This document shows, piece after piece, positions 52,257-60,729 of a DNA stretch of 64,000 nucleotides (position 1 is its first letter; the number at the start of each line of letters is the position of its first letter). The DNA lies in NCBI RefSeq assembly GCF_026339995.1, contig NZ_JAPEPT010000003.1, positions 372,001 through 436,000 of the forward strand, given 5' to 3'. The DNA is from Streptomyces sp. NBC_01481 (GTDB taxonomy: Bacteria; Actinomycetota; Actinomycetes; Streptomycetales; Streptomycetaceae). A program made the position numbers and the translations under genes. A model generated the notes under the pieces. That model saw nothing but the letters and a program-made list of their open reading frames with translations, did no database searches and was not told where the DNA came from.

Positions 52257-52262
52257 GGCGCC
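52225..52262 (+). promoter_or_regulatory. MerR-type promoter/operator candidate
   Basis: TTGACCTTGTAGTTGCTG followed by TAAGGG lies about 15 bases before the MerR start. CTTGTAG-TTG-CTGTAAG forms an imperfect dyad between the promoter elements, the arrangement by which MerR proteins twist a long spacer and control their own genes. Confidence 0.45.
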
Positions 52263-53105
52263 ATGTTGTCCATCAGCGAATTCAGTGAAATGTGCAACCT
52301 GTCGCCGCAGACGCTGCGGTTCTACCACTCCGAGGGTTTGCTCGTCCCGGCCGACGTCAACGAGCAGACCGGCTACCGCTCGTACACGTTTGAGCAGGTC
52401 GAACAGGCCATGCTGATCACCGTCCTGCGCGGCACGGGGATGAGCGTCAAGCTCGTCCGGCGTGCTCTCGACGAGCCGGACGCGGCACCCGCCCTGTTGC
52501 AGCAGCACAGTACGGACGTGCAGCTCCAGCGGCAGGCCCAGGACGAGGCGATCAGCGAAGCTCAGGAGCTCTTCAGGTTGTGGCCGCAGGCCCGCCTGCG
52601 CCACGCACCCGAGACGACCGTGGTGTCGAAGCTGGTACCCGGCCCGACGGCTGGGCCTCACCCGTTCGACTGGGACGCAGCCGATGCCGCCGCCACCGCG
52701 ACCGTTCACGAGGTGGTCAAGACCGTGGTGTCGTGCGGAGCCGTCGTGTCGGGGCCCCCTTGGCGAGCCTTGGCAGCCGAGACCCCGGAGCAGAAGAGGC
52801 AGATTCTCACCGGCGAAGGGCCGTGCTGGCTGGTGAAGGTCCCCGTCACGGCGGACGAGAAAGCGGTCGCCGCTCTGCCCGGCGACATCGAGGTGCAGAT
52901 CTTCGAGGCTCGGGACGAACTGTCGATATTCATCCCGGGCAAGAGCTCGATGGCCAAGTACGGCACCGCGCTCTCGCGCCTGGTCACGCATCCCCTCGAG
53001 GCCGCCTACGTCGACATCTCCCGTATGCGCCATCTGCTGCACGACGAAGGCGTGGAAACCACCGCGGCAATCTGCGAGCTCGACGGGACCAACGCTGACG
53101 GATGA
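52263..53105 (+). CDS. MerR-family regulator with GyrI-like effector domain
   Basis: A 280-residue regulator. The winged helix (MLSISEFSEMCNLSPQTLRFYHSEGLLVPADVNEQTGYRSY, residues 1-41, plus a second helix to about 70) is followed by a coiled-coil linker (residues about 80-115). The C-terminal domain of about 150 residues has alternating strands (CWLVKVPVTADE.. VQIFEARDELSIFIPGKSS), as in BmrR/GyrI-type multidrug-binding domains. It probably senses a small hydrophobic ligand. It starts 6 bases from a degenerate divergent gene, so its original target operon may be gone. Confidence 0.85.
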   Translation: MLSISEFSEMCNLSPQTLRFYHSEGLLVPADVNEQTGYRSYTFEQVEQAMLITVLRGTGMSVKLVRRALDEPDAAPALLQQHSTDVQLQRQAQDEAISEAQELFRLWPQARLRHAPETTVVSKLVPGPTAGPHPFDWDAADAAATATVHEVVKTVVSCGAVVSGPPWRALAAETPEQKRQILTGEGPCWLVKVPVTADEKAVAALPGDIEVQIFEARDELSIFIPGKSSMAKYGTALSRLVTHPLEAAYVDISRMRHLLHDEGVETTAAICELDGTNADG

Positions 53106-53300
53106 CCTGACGAGCTGCGGCCCCTGCGTACCGAGCAGCATCGGGAGACTGGGCGCCCGTACACAGACCGGAGCAGGGTCAGCTGGAAGCCCGGGCACGG
53201 GAGCCTTCGTCGGCTTCGCGGCAGAGCGTACGCAACCGGAACGGGTATGAACCGTCCAGCGACCCCGCAGGGACCCGCGCCGTTTCCTACGCTGGGAGAT
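53106..53300. promoter_or_regulatory. Promoter region of the large unknown gene
   Basis: Nothing protein-like is seen between the MerR stop and the next gene. TACGCT at 53288-53293 is seven bases before GTG 53301, fitting a leaderless -10 element. Confidence 0.4.
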
Positions 53301-55463
53301 GTGACCACTAGCCTCACCCCCGACGCAGGCCTTGATCTCTTCCTCCAGGAGGCCACCGGCTTCGGCAGCCCTTCCTCCGCCCGGATCGCCGACGCCGTGC
53401 TGACCCTGCTCGTACTCAGAGGCGCGGATCGCCGGTCCGGCCTGCCGGAGCCGACCCCCGAGCTGGTCCGGCAGGTGCTCCACCAGGATGTGCCCGTCCT
53501 GGTCTGCGTGACCGAGTCCGAGTTGCCCGTTGCCCCCGCCGTCCTGCGCGCGCTCGCCGACCTCGTACGGGCCAGGGGCCGGCTGAACACGAAGCGTCAC
53601 GCCCGGTTGCTGGCCGCGATCGACGAGGCCGTGCCGGAATCCCGGCGGGCGATGGCCGATCCGGGCAATCTGACCTGGCCGCGCTGGTACGCGTCGCTGA
53701 TGCGGGCCGACGGAACACCCGTCGACGACCCCGAGGCGGTGCTCCGCCGGCTCGACGCGCACGAACGCACTCCACGGGCCGACCGTCCCGCCCTGCCCGC
53801 CGGGGTGGAGCGGGCGGATGTCACCGGACGAACCGTCGTCACACAGATCCTCCTGGCCGAGGCCCTGCTGCGGGCCTTCGCCCGCGATCTTGAGCAGCCC
53901 TCGCCCGCCGGGCCCCTGCTGCCCGGTCTGCCCCTGGAGGCGGTGGACGTGGATCCGGAGGAAGGGCTTCCGGGCGAAATGCGCCGTATCGCGGGCACGC
54001 TGATGGATCGTTGGACGGCCGCCGGACTGTCCGACGCCTTCTCGGGGCCGTACGCGCATCTCGCCCCCGGCCCCGAGGACTCGCCCCACCTCGTCCTTGC
54101 CGACGCGCTGCTCGATCAGCACCTCAGTTACTACGGCGACTCCGGTCTCCCGGTCCCGCCGCCGCCCGCACTGCCCGCGCCGCTGGAAGTGCGCGGCCTG
54201 CTCCAAGAAGCCCCGCTGCCCGCCCTCCTCTCGGCGGCAGCCGACGGGCCGGATCTCGTGGACGAGGAGGTGCGTCACCTCGCGGTCGCCTGTGGCCTGC
54301 TCCAGCAGGACGGCCTGCTGACGACACCGGGCCCGGCCGCCGGGATCTGGGCCGATGGCACCCCGCAGGAACTCACCGAACTCGCGGCGGACATCCTCGC
54401 CACGGCCGTCGGGCGTCTCACGGAGGATCCAACCCTGGACCGGGAGTACGCCGACGACGCGGCGCACCTGCTGTACGCCCTGTACGAGCGCGGCTGCACC
54501 GCCGAATCCGTGGCGCGCAAGGCCGCCGAGTACAACGACTGGCTGATCGACCCGGCCGTGGAGAACAGGGCTGTGCCGGTCCCGGACAGCGCCCCGGCCG
54601 AGTACGCGACCCCGGCTGCGCAGGAGCTGTCCGACCTGCTCGGCCTCCCGGCCCTGGATGACGAGGACCGGACGGAGCTCGACGCTCCCGCCCGAGCGCT
54701 CGCCGCCGTCGTCGACCGGCTCTCCGCCACCGGCGCGGTCTTCCGGACCGGTGACGCGTTCGGTCTGACCCCCCTCGGTGCCGCCGCGGTCCGCCACACG
54801 CTCAAGGCCGGTGCGGTCGCCGCGCCCGACCGGGACACGGTCACCGGCTGGGAGCCGGCCACCCTCGTCGAAGCGGCCCGGCTCTGGCCCCGGGACGCCA
54901 CCACCCGGGCCTTCACCGACTGGCTGACCGCCCGCGAGAACGCCGCCGAGGCATGGGACGAAATCCTCGGCGCCCTCGCCGCCACCAAGCCAGGCACCGA
55001 CGAGGCGGGCCTCACCCGCGCCCTGTTCACCTCCCTGGACACCTCAACCGCACCGCCGGCGGCCCTGCGCGGACAGCTCGCCGACCCCGCGCTCGGCGCG
55101 TATGCCCTCCAGGCGCTGCGCGCCCGCGGAGAGCAGGCGGATGAACGGCAGGTCCCTGTGAGCGCGCGGGCGGCCCTCGTCCTGGACGACCTGAACGCGG
55201 GCCACCACGAGGACCGCCTGGCTGAACCCGGGCTCGCCCCGAGTTCCCTGGTGACCGCGTTCGACGCGGTCGGCACCACGTGGCCGGGTGGCCCCGGGGC
55301 CCTGATCGCCGCGCTCGCCGACGCCGATGCCAACCGTGCGCATCACGTGCTGGCCGACCTCGGTGACCGTCATTCGGACCCCGGTATCGCGGCTGTCGCC
55401 CGTCGCACCGCCGCGGCGACCGACCCGCTGAGGACGCGGTCGAAGAAGACCCGCAGACGCTGA
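53301..55463 (+). CDS. Large helical protein of unknown function, Streptomyces-type
   Basis: A protein of about 720 residues, rich in Ala, Leu, Asp and Pro, largely helical, with no signal peptide or membrane helix and a basic tail (TRSKKTRRR). I do not recognise a domain. Segments such as LDDEDRTELDAPARALAAVVDRLSATGAVFRTGDAFGLTPLGAAAVRHTL look like a winged-helix-like module ('l.lTplG...vr'). GTG 53301 is chosen because a TACGCT box lies seven bases upstream (leaderless). ATG 53247 would add 18 residues. It is downstream of the MerR gene on the same strand but probably has its own promoter. Confidence 0.7.
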   Translation: MTTSLTPDAGLDLFLQEATGFGSPSSARIADAVLTLLVLRGADRRSGLPEPTPELVRQVLHQDVPVLVCVTESELPVAPAVLRALADLVRARGRLNTKRHARLLAAIDEAVPESRRAMADPGNLTWPRWYASLMRADGTPVDDPEAVLRRLDAHERTPRADRPALPAGVERADVTGRTVVTQILLAEALLRAFARDLEQPSPAGPLLPGLPLEAVDVDPEEGLPGEMRRIAGTLMDRWTAAGLSDAFSGPYAHLAPGPEDSPHLVLADALLDQHLSYYGDSGLPVPPPPALPAPLEVRGLLQEAPLPALLSAAADGPDLVDEEVRHLAVACGLLQQDGLLTTPGPAAGIWADGTPQELTELAADILATAVGRLTEDPTLDREYADDAAHLLYALYERGCTAESVARKAAEYNDWLIDPAVENRAVPVPDSAPAEYATPAAQELSDLLGLPALDDEDRTELDAPARALAAVVDRLSATGAVFRTGDAFGLTPLGAAAVRHTLKAGAVAAPDRDTVTGWEPATLVEAARLWPRDATTRAFTDWLTARENAAEAWDEILGALAATKPGTDEAGLTRALFTSLDTSTAPPAALRGQLADPALGAYALQALRARGEQADERQVPVSARAALVLDDLNAGHHEDRLAEPGLAPSSLVTAFDAVGTTWPGGPGALIAALADADANRAHHVLADLGDRHSDPGIAAVARRTAAATDPLRTRSKKTRRR

Positions 55464-55491
55464 TCCGCCCGGAGACCGGAGTCGGGTGCCG

Positions 55492-56673
55492 TCAGGAGAG
55501 CGGGGACAGGTACATCCCGGCGGCTCCGGTCCCGGCCGTGTTGCGGCACGCGTGGTTACCGGTCGGCGAGGCGTGGATCAGGGTGAGGCAACGGCCCTGG
55601 CCGAGCTGACCGTAGGAGTTCGGATGCATGGACTCCTGGACCGGGCCCTGGGTGGAGTCGCTGTCGATCCACCGTGCCCACTCACTGCTGGTGGCAGACG
55701 GCGGCTGGGTGGCGCTGACCAGCTTGCTCGCCTTGGCGCACACCTCACGGCCCTGCAGCATGTCCCGCAGGTCCAGGAACTGTACGCCCTTCGCCGACGC
55801 CACGCCCTTGAGACGGTTCGCGATCTGCGGGACCAGGGAGTCGCGCGCCCAGTCCGAGTCCTTGTTCCAGAACGGGCAGCCGCCGGTGCTGACGCGCGAC
55901 CAGCCGCTTTCCGAATAGCGGTTCTCGGTGCTCCGGGGGATGGGGGAGGGGTAGGACTGGAGCACGATGCGGTAGTCGGAGGCGGCATAGCCCGCGCCGG
56001 ACATGACGGCGCGTATCTCGTCGACCGACTTGCCGACATCGGCCATCGCCTTGTCGATCTTCGAGTCGACCACGGCCTGCTGGTCGTCGTAGCAGTACGA
56101 GTACCAGACGATGTAGTCCGTGGCGCACGTGGTGATTATGTCGGCGAAACCGAGGTCGTTGCCGCCGATCGACAGGGCGATCAGTTCGACCTTGTGGGTG
56201 CCTGCGATGGTGGCGAGCTGGTCGGCCTGCGGGGCCTCGCCCTTGTACGCCTGACCGCCGTTCGAGGCCCGGAAGACGTTCGCCGTGGTGGCGCCCGAGC
56301 AGGCGATGTTGATCTGCGCCGCGGCGAGGCCCGTGGCACTGCGCACCTCGGCTGAGTCCGACCGGTGGCAGCCGTTGAAGGAGGTCGAGCCGTATACCCG
56401 GCTCGGGTCGTAGCCGCTGCCGGTCCACGCCCGGTCGGTGCCGTCGCGGCTGGTGCTGTTGGTGAGGCTGTTGCCCTGCCAGCGGCCTGCCTCGCCGGAG
56501 ATGTAGCTGTCGCCCATGGAGACGATTGCGGTGGGCCCGTAGGCGGGGCTCGCGGCGGACGAGCCGGCCCCGGTGGTCAGCAGGGCGGTGCAGACCAGCG
56601 GCAGTACGAGGGCCGCGGCGGCGGCCCGTCTTCGGGAAAGCGGGGAGACACGCGTAGTGCGAAATCCGGTCAC
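55492..56673 (-). CDS. Secreted SGNH/GDSL-family hydrolase (lipase/esterase)
   Basis: A 393-residue exported protein with a signal peptide of about 41 residues. The four SGNH blocks are seen: VSMGDSYISGE (nucleophile Ser56), ACSGATTANV (Gly), LIALSIGGNDLGF (Asn near 170) and QESMHPNSYGQLG (His near the C-terminus). Several Cys residues (CATD, CYDD, GCPFW) suggest disulphides, as in Streptomyces extracellular lipases. It converges on the large unknown gene. Confidence 0.92.
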   Translation of the reverse strand: MTGFRTTRVSPLSRRRAAAAALVLPLVCTALLTTGAGSSAASPAYGPTAIVSMGDSYISGEAGRWQGNSLTNSTSRDGTDRAWTGSGYDPSRVYGSTSFNGCHRSDSAEVRSATGLAAAQINIACSGATTANVFRASNGGQAYKGEAPQADQLATIAGTHKVELIALSIGGNDLGFADIITTCATDYIVWYSYCYDDQQAVVDSKIDKAMADVGKSVDEIRAVMSGAGYAASDYRIVLQSYPSPIPRSTENRYSESGWSRVSTGGCPFWNKDSDWARDSLVPQIANRLKGVASAKGVQFLDLRDMLQGREVCAKASKLVSATQPPSATSSEWARWIDSDSTQGPVQESMHPNSYGQLGQGRCLTLIHASPTGNHACRNTAGTGAAGMYLSPLS

Positions 56674-56885
56674 GGCGGAACACTCCTGCGGTCGGCCGCG
56701 CCTGGAGGCACGACAAAGTCCAGGCGGTAATGGCGTGGGTGTGAGGGGCCGCCGGCCGGTGGCACGCGGAATCTCGCACGCCGTGGCTTGTTACCGCTAG
56801 GTAGCCGCAGGTTTCGGTTCGGTCACGCCGCCGGATGTGAACGTGGCGAGAAAATGCCCGAGGTCGATCCGACGTCGGGACGCCC
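56674..56885. other. Intergenic region between the SGNH hydrolase and the next gene
   Basis: About 210 bases containing the SGNH hydrolase promoter. GGCCGCCGGCCGGTGGC near 56748 is a GC-rich partial palindrome. I see no gene. Confidence 0.4.
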
Positions 56886-57458
56886 TCAGAAGGACGTCTC
56901 CCGCACACTCGCCCGGTCCGAGGGAACGGTCGATGCCGTGATTTCCGAGCGGTGCCGGTCGCCCGCGAACGTCACCGTCAGAGTGTCCGGCGCACTCTGT
57001 GTGGTGCTCGCCGTGAAGCCCTGGTTCGGCACCGCCGAGATGAGGCACACCCCGCCGCTTCCGTAGCGCACGGTGGCCTTCCCTCCCTGGGACGTGATGG
57101 TGTGCACGCCCGAGCCGCCCTCCTCGCAGCCCACGCCGCCCGGGTTCGCCCCGGACTGCTCCTGTGAAGGCGGGGGAGTGGTGCGGGCCACGGGTGACGC
57201 TGTGGGGGGTCTGTCGGTCTTCCTGGGCGGCTTCGGCCTGGGCGACGGCCGGCTCGGGGTGGGCTCGGGGCTCGGGGAGGCGCTGGGAGTCGCCGAGGCC
57301 TGCGGCGAGGCGGTGGTGAAGTCCTTCGCCGCCGACTGGGCGACCGGGGCCGTCGGCCTGGTCGAGCCCACCACGAAATGGACCGTGATCATGACGGCCG
57401 TGACGCTGGCCGCCGTGCAGGACAGCCAGATGAGCACGTAGCGCAGGTACCGGGACAC
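56886..57458 (-). CDS. Membrane-anchored protein with Pro/Ser-rich linker, unknown function
   Basis: A 190-residue protein: one N-terminal membrane helix (YLRYVLIWLSCTAASVTAVMITVHFVVG), a Pro/Ser/Thr-rich linker (about 50-105) and a small external domain with two Cys (VGCEEGG.. GGVCLISAVPNQGF). No family recognised. It is divergent from the response regulator (36-base gap), so it may be a sensor accessory or a target of that two-component system. Confidence 0.65.
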   Translation of the reverse strand: MSRYLRYVLIWLSCTAASVTAVMITVHFVVGSTRPTAPVAQSAAKDFTTASPQASATPSASPSPEPTPSRPSPRPKPPRKTDRPPTASPVARTTPPPSQEQSGANPGGVGCEEGGSGVHTITSQGGKATVRYGSGGVCLISAVPNQGFTASTTQSAPDTLTVTFAGDRHRSEITASTVPSDRASVRETSF

Positions 57459-57494
57459 GACACCATCTTGGCGGACCCGCTAACGTGCCTGCTC
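57459..57494 (+). promoter_or_regulatory. Compact divergent promoter, leaderless on the rightward side
   Basis: TAACGT at 57481-57486 lies eight bases before the response-regulator ATG and no Shine-Dalgarno is present, suggesting a leaderless message. With only 36 bases between start codons, the two promoters must overlap. Confidence 0.55.
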
Positions 57495-58187
57495 ATGGCC
57501 TCCGTACTTGTCGTCGAGGACGACCCAGTCATCCGGGCCGCGCTGATCGAGGTCCTCACCGGACACGGGTACGCGGTGAAGACCGCTCACCAGGGTTTCG
57601 AGGCGCTGCGGCAGATCACCCAGGGCCCGCCCGACATCGTCGTGCTGGACCTCGGGCTGCCCGACCTGGACGGTCTCGACGTGCTGCGGATGATCCGGGG
57701 CATCTCGCGGGTACCCGTACTGGTCGCCACGGCCCGCGACGACGACACCGAGGTCATCAGGCTCCTCAACGCCGGAGCCGACGACTACATGGTCAAGCCC
57801 TTCTCGGGCGGCCAGCTCGCCGCCCGGCTCGCGGCCGTACTGCGGCGGTCCGGGCCGGCCGCGGACGACGGCAACCGGCAGCAGGTCCTCCAGGTCGCCG
57901 GTCTCAGGATCGACCCACTCGCCCGAACCGCACACCTCGACGGCGGCGAACTCGCCCTGACCCGGCGGGAGTTCGACCTGCTCGCCTACCTCGCGCAGAA
58001 CGCCGACCAGGTCATATCCCGAAAGCGCATACTCGCCGAGGTGTGGCAGCAGCCCTATCTCGAGGACCAGACGGTCGACGTCCACCTCTCGGCGCTGCGC
58101 AGGAAGCTGGGTGAAAAGGCGGCGCATCCGCGCTATCTGCACACAGTGCGCGGTATCGGGATCAAGCTGGTCGCCTCGCCGTCATGA
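57495..58187 (+). CDS. OmpR-family response regulator
   Basis: A 230-residue regulator. The receiver domain has the acidic pair VVEDDP (Asp9, Asp10), the phospho-acceptor Asp52 in VVLDLGLPDLDG, Thr79 and Lys101 in DDYMVKPF. The winged-helix output domain (about 130-228; LTRREFDLLAYLAQNADQVISRKRILAEVW.. VDVHLSALRRKLG) is the OmpR type. It is translationally coupled to the histidine kinase by an ATGA overlap. Confidence 0.95.
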   Translation: MASVLVVEDDPVIRAALIEVLTGHGYAVKTAHQGFEALRQITQGPPDIVVLDLGLPDLDGLDVLRMIRGISRVPVLVATARDDDTEVIRLLNAGADDYMVKPFSGGQLAARLAAVLRRSGPAADDGNRQQVLQVAGLRIDPLARTAHLDGGELALTRREFDLLAYLAQNADQVISRKRILAEVWQQPYLEDQTVDVHLSALRRKLGEKAAHPRYLHTVRGIGIKLVASPS

Positions 58188-59488
58188 GACGCGCCCTCGC
58201 AGGGATCTCCCTGGCCGCGACGCTGATGGTCGCTTTGTCCTTTCTCGTTCCGCTTGCCCTGCTCGTACGGGAACAGGCCCGGGACCGGGTGACCACCGCC
58301 GCCGAGCAGCGGGCGGCGGCTCTCTCACCCGTACTCGCCCTGACCACCAGACGCGCCGATGTGCAGCAGGCGGTCTCGGGCCTGGGCTCGGACGACCGGC
58401 TCGCCGTACGGCTCCCGGACGGCGGGCTCGTCGGCACCCTGCACGCCCCGCAGGAGGCGCTGAAACGCGCGGTGGGCAAGCGGGAGACGCTGGCGCTCGA
58501 CACCGCCGAGGGATGGGTCTACCTCCAGCCCGTCGTCCTCGCCGAGAACCGGGTGGCGGTCGTCGAGGCGTACGTGCCCACCGGGGATCTGACCCGGGGC
58601 GTGTGGGCCTCGTGGGGCGTCATGTCGCTGCTCGCGCTCGGCCTGGTGGGCGGCTCGGTGCTGGTCGCCGACCGGCTCGGCGCCCGGGTCGTCCGTTCTT
58701 CCAGGAGCCTGAAGCGTGCCTCGCTGGCCCTGGGGTCGGGGGACCTCGACGTACGGGTGGATCCGGACGGTCCGCCGGAGCTCCAGGAGGCCGGTGCCGC
58801 GTTCAACACCATGGCCGACCGGGTCGTGGAACTGCTCGCCATTGAGCGGGAGATGGTCGCCGATCTCTCGCACCGGCTCAGGACCCCTCTGACCGCGCTG
58901 TACCTGGAGGCGGATCTGCTGGGTGGTTCACCGGGCGCCCGGCGGATCACGGAGGCCGTCTCGCAGTTGGAGAGCGAACTGGACTCGATCATCACCGCCG
59001 CGCGCACCCCGCTGGCCGCCGGCCCCGTGAACGGGACAATTCCGGCGCGCCCCTGCGAGCTGACCGAAGTGGTGGCGATGCGGCTCGACTTCTGGTCGGT
59101 GCTCGCCACCCAGCAGGAGCGGCTGTACGAGCGCTCCTTCACGCCGCGCCGGACGCCCGTCCGGTTCCCCGAGGACGACCTCGCCGCGGTCGTGGACGCG
59201 CTGATCGGGAACGTCTTCCGGCACACTCCGCAGGGCACTGCCTTCGCCGTACGCGTGGAGCGCACCGATCGGCACGTGCTGCTCACGGTCGAGGACGCGG
59301 GTCCCGGCGTTGCCGACCCGGACGCCGCGCTCACCCGGGGTGTCAGCGTCGGTGGTTCCACGGGCCTCGGCCTGGACATCGTGGCGCGCGCGGCCTCCGT
59401 GGCGGGCGGGGAGCTGGAGATCACCCGCGCCGCGATGGGCGGGGCCCGGGTACGGGTGTCCTTCGGGCTGGCGCGCGACGAGCTGTAG
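58184..59488 (+). CDS. Sensor histidine kinase
   Basis: A 434-residue membrane kinase: helices at about 7-28 and 144-163 flank a 110-residue external sensor, followed by HAMP (about 165-217) and the H-box DLSHRLRTPL (His230). The N-box is ALIGNVFRHTPQG and G-boxes are EDAGPGV and GSTGLGL. The H-box lies after ERE.VADLSH, as in actinobacterial CseC/CutS-like kinases. Cognate of the upstream regulator. The signal is not known. Confidence 0.95.
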   Translation: MRRALAGISLAATLMVALSFLVPLALLVREQARDRVTTAAEQRAAALSPVLALTTRRADVQQAVSGLGSDDRLAVRLPDGGLVGTLHAPQEALKRAVGKRETLALDTAEGWVYLQPVVLAENRVAVVEAYVPTGDLTRGVWASWGVMSLLALGLVGGSVLVADRLGARVVRSSRSLKRASLALGSGDLDVRVDPDGPPELQEAGAAFNTMADRVVELLAIEREMVADLSHRLRTPLTALYLEADLLGGSPGARRITEAVSQLESELDSIITAARTPLAAGPVNGTIPARPCELTEVVAMRLDFWSVLATQQERLYERSFTPRRTPVRFPEDDLAAVVDALIGNVFRHTPQGTAFAVRVERTDRHVLLTVEDAGPGVADPDAALTRGVSVGGSTGLGLDIVARAASVAGGELEITRAAMGGARVRVSFGLARDEL

Positions 59489-59495
59489 CCGGTCC

Positions 59496-59521
59496 GGCTA
59501 GCGGCTAGCGGCTAGCGGCTT
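59496..59521. repeat. Short GGCTAGC tandem repeat at the kinase/CAP-protein junction
   Basis: Three near-perfect copies of GGCTAGC fill the 23-base gap between convergent stops. One copy provides the TAG stop of the CAP-domain gene (59512-59514), and the neighbouring copies give further in-line CTAG tetramers. Confidence 0.75.
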
Positions 59522-60324
59522 GCGCCGAAGTCCTGCGTCCACCAGGGGCCACCGTCGCCGAAGTGCACGCCGATGCCTATCTCCTTGAAGGAGCAGTTGA
59601 GGATGTTGGCGCGGTGGCCGGGGCTGTTCATCCACGCGTCCATGACGGCCGCGGCGTCGGACTGCCCCTGAGCTATGTTCTCGCCCAGCGTGGACCAGGC
59701 GTATCCGGCCGCCTCGACGCGGCCGGCCATCGTCGACCCGTCCGGCCCGGTGTGGGACATCACGCCCGAGTCGGCCATGACGTCGCTGTAGTCGTCCGCG
59801 GCCTTGGTGAGCTTCGCGTTCGAGGTCAGCGGCGAGCAACCGGCCGACGCGCGCTCCTTGTTGACGAGCGCGAGAACCTGCGCCTCGGCGCCGTTCGACG
59901 ACCCGCCGTCGTCGCCCGAGCCGCTGCCCGACCGCTCGGTCGGCCGACTCGCATCACCGGCGCCGCTCCCGCTCTTGGACTGCACGGTCGGAGTCGGGGT
60001 CGCAGTCGCCGTCCGCTTCGGCTTGGCGGAGGCCGTGACACGCGGGCTCGGGGAGGCGGTGGCGCTGGGTATCGCCGAGGGAGAGGCAAGGGGCGACGCG
60101 CTGCCCGCGGCGGCCTGGCCGTCCGTCGGTCCGGGAAGGTCGGCCGCATCCGTCGTAACCTTGCCCGCCGAGCCGCTGTTGCCGCCGCCCGTGGCAAGGG
60201 TGACGCCGACGCCCGTCGTGACGGTGATCGCACCGAGCGCCAGAACGACATTGCGCGCCCGCAGCCCGTTCTTGGGGCGGGCGTGGGAACGGGGCTGGGG
60301 GCGATCGGCTCTTCGGGAACCCAT
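59512..60324 (-). CDS. Secreted or anchored CAP (SCP/PR-1-like) domain protein
   Basis: A 270-residue protein. A basic N-terminus and one membrane helix (NVVLALGAITVTTGVGVTLATGG, about 25-47) are followed by a Ser/Thr/Pro-rich linker and a C-terminal CAP domain (VLALVNKERASAGCSPLTSNAKLTKAADDYSDVMADSG.. SHTGPDGS.. GENIAQGQ.. NSPGHRANILNCSFKEIGIGVHFG). Two Cys pair the domain. CAP proteins of bacteria are extracellular; their biochemical role is unsettled. Confidence 0.9.
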   Translation of the reverse strand: MGSRRADRPQPRSHARPKNGLRARNVVLALGAITVTTGVGVTLATGGGNSGSAGKVTTDAADLPGPTDGQAAAGSASPLASPSAIPSATASPSPRVTASAKPKRTATATPTPTVQSKSGSGAGDASRPTERSGSGSGDDGGSSNGAEAQVLALVNKERASAGCSPLTSNAKLTKAADDYSDVMADSGVMSHTGPDGSTMAGRVEAAGYAWSTLGENIAQGQSDAAAVMDAWMNSPGHRANILNCSFKEIGIGVHFGDGGPWWTQDFGASR

Positions 60325-60729
60325 ACGTGCAACACCTCGGGAGTGTGTCGAGCTCGGGAAAACCCCGGCAGGCGCGCGATCGCGCCCACCGGGTGTGGGG
60401 GGTTGGCAAGAGCGTATGGGTGTCCGGGGCCGGGAACGGCGTTCGGAAGGTCTTCTTCAAGAAGCCCTAAGAAAGCCCTAAGACTTCCGTCGGCTACGCC
60501 GGATACGTCGGATACTCACCGTCAGCGCGATCGAGGCGAGCCGACCGTGTGCTGCCGTCGCGCTCAGACGGACAGAGCGGCCACGGGCACCGGCCTCCGT
60601 GCGACCGGCGTGCTGAATTCGTAGACGTACCAGTGGCCTTGGACCGGTGAGCGGTGCAAGCGCCTGCGGGGCCGGTGCACGCGGCGCGTACGGCGTGACC
60701 GGGGGCTGCAGACCCCGGCGCCGGAGTGA
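60325..60729. other. Intergenic region, no supported gene
   Basis: About 400 bases. GCCCTAAG occurs twice in direct repeat (60464-60482) in a stretch that is relatively AT-rich, probably near the CAP-gene promoter. Frames through the rest do not resemble any family. Confidence 0.4.

Noticed and set aside
52257..54797. Minus-strand open frame of 899 codons opposite the MerR and large unknown genes
   Set aside because: It is a shadow of two well-supported plus-strand genes. Only its last part (below 52257) carries real similarity and was annotated as the ATPase pseudogene.
60325..60729. Possible small gene ending in a basic tail (minus strand, near 60480)
   Set aside because: The candidate tail RRIRRSRRKS has no body in the same frame that looks like a protein.
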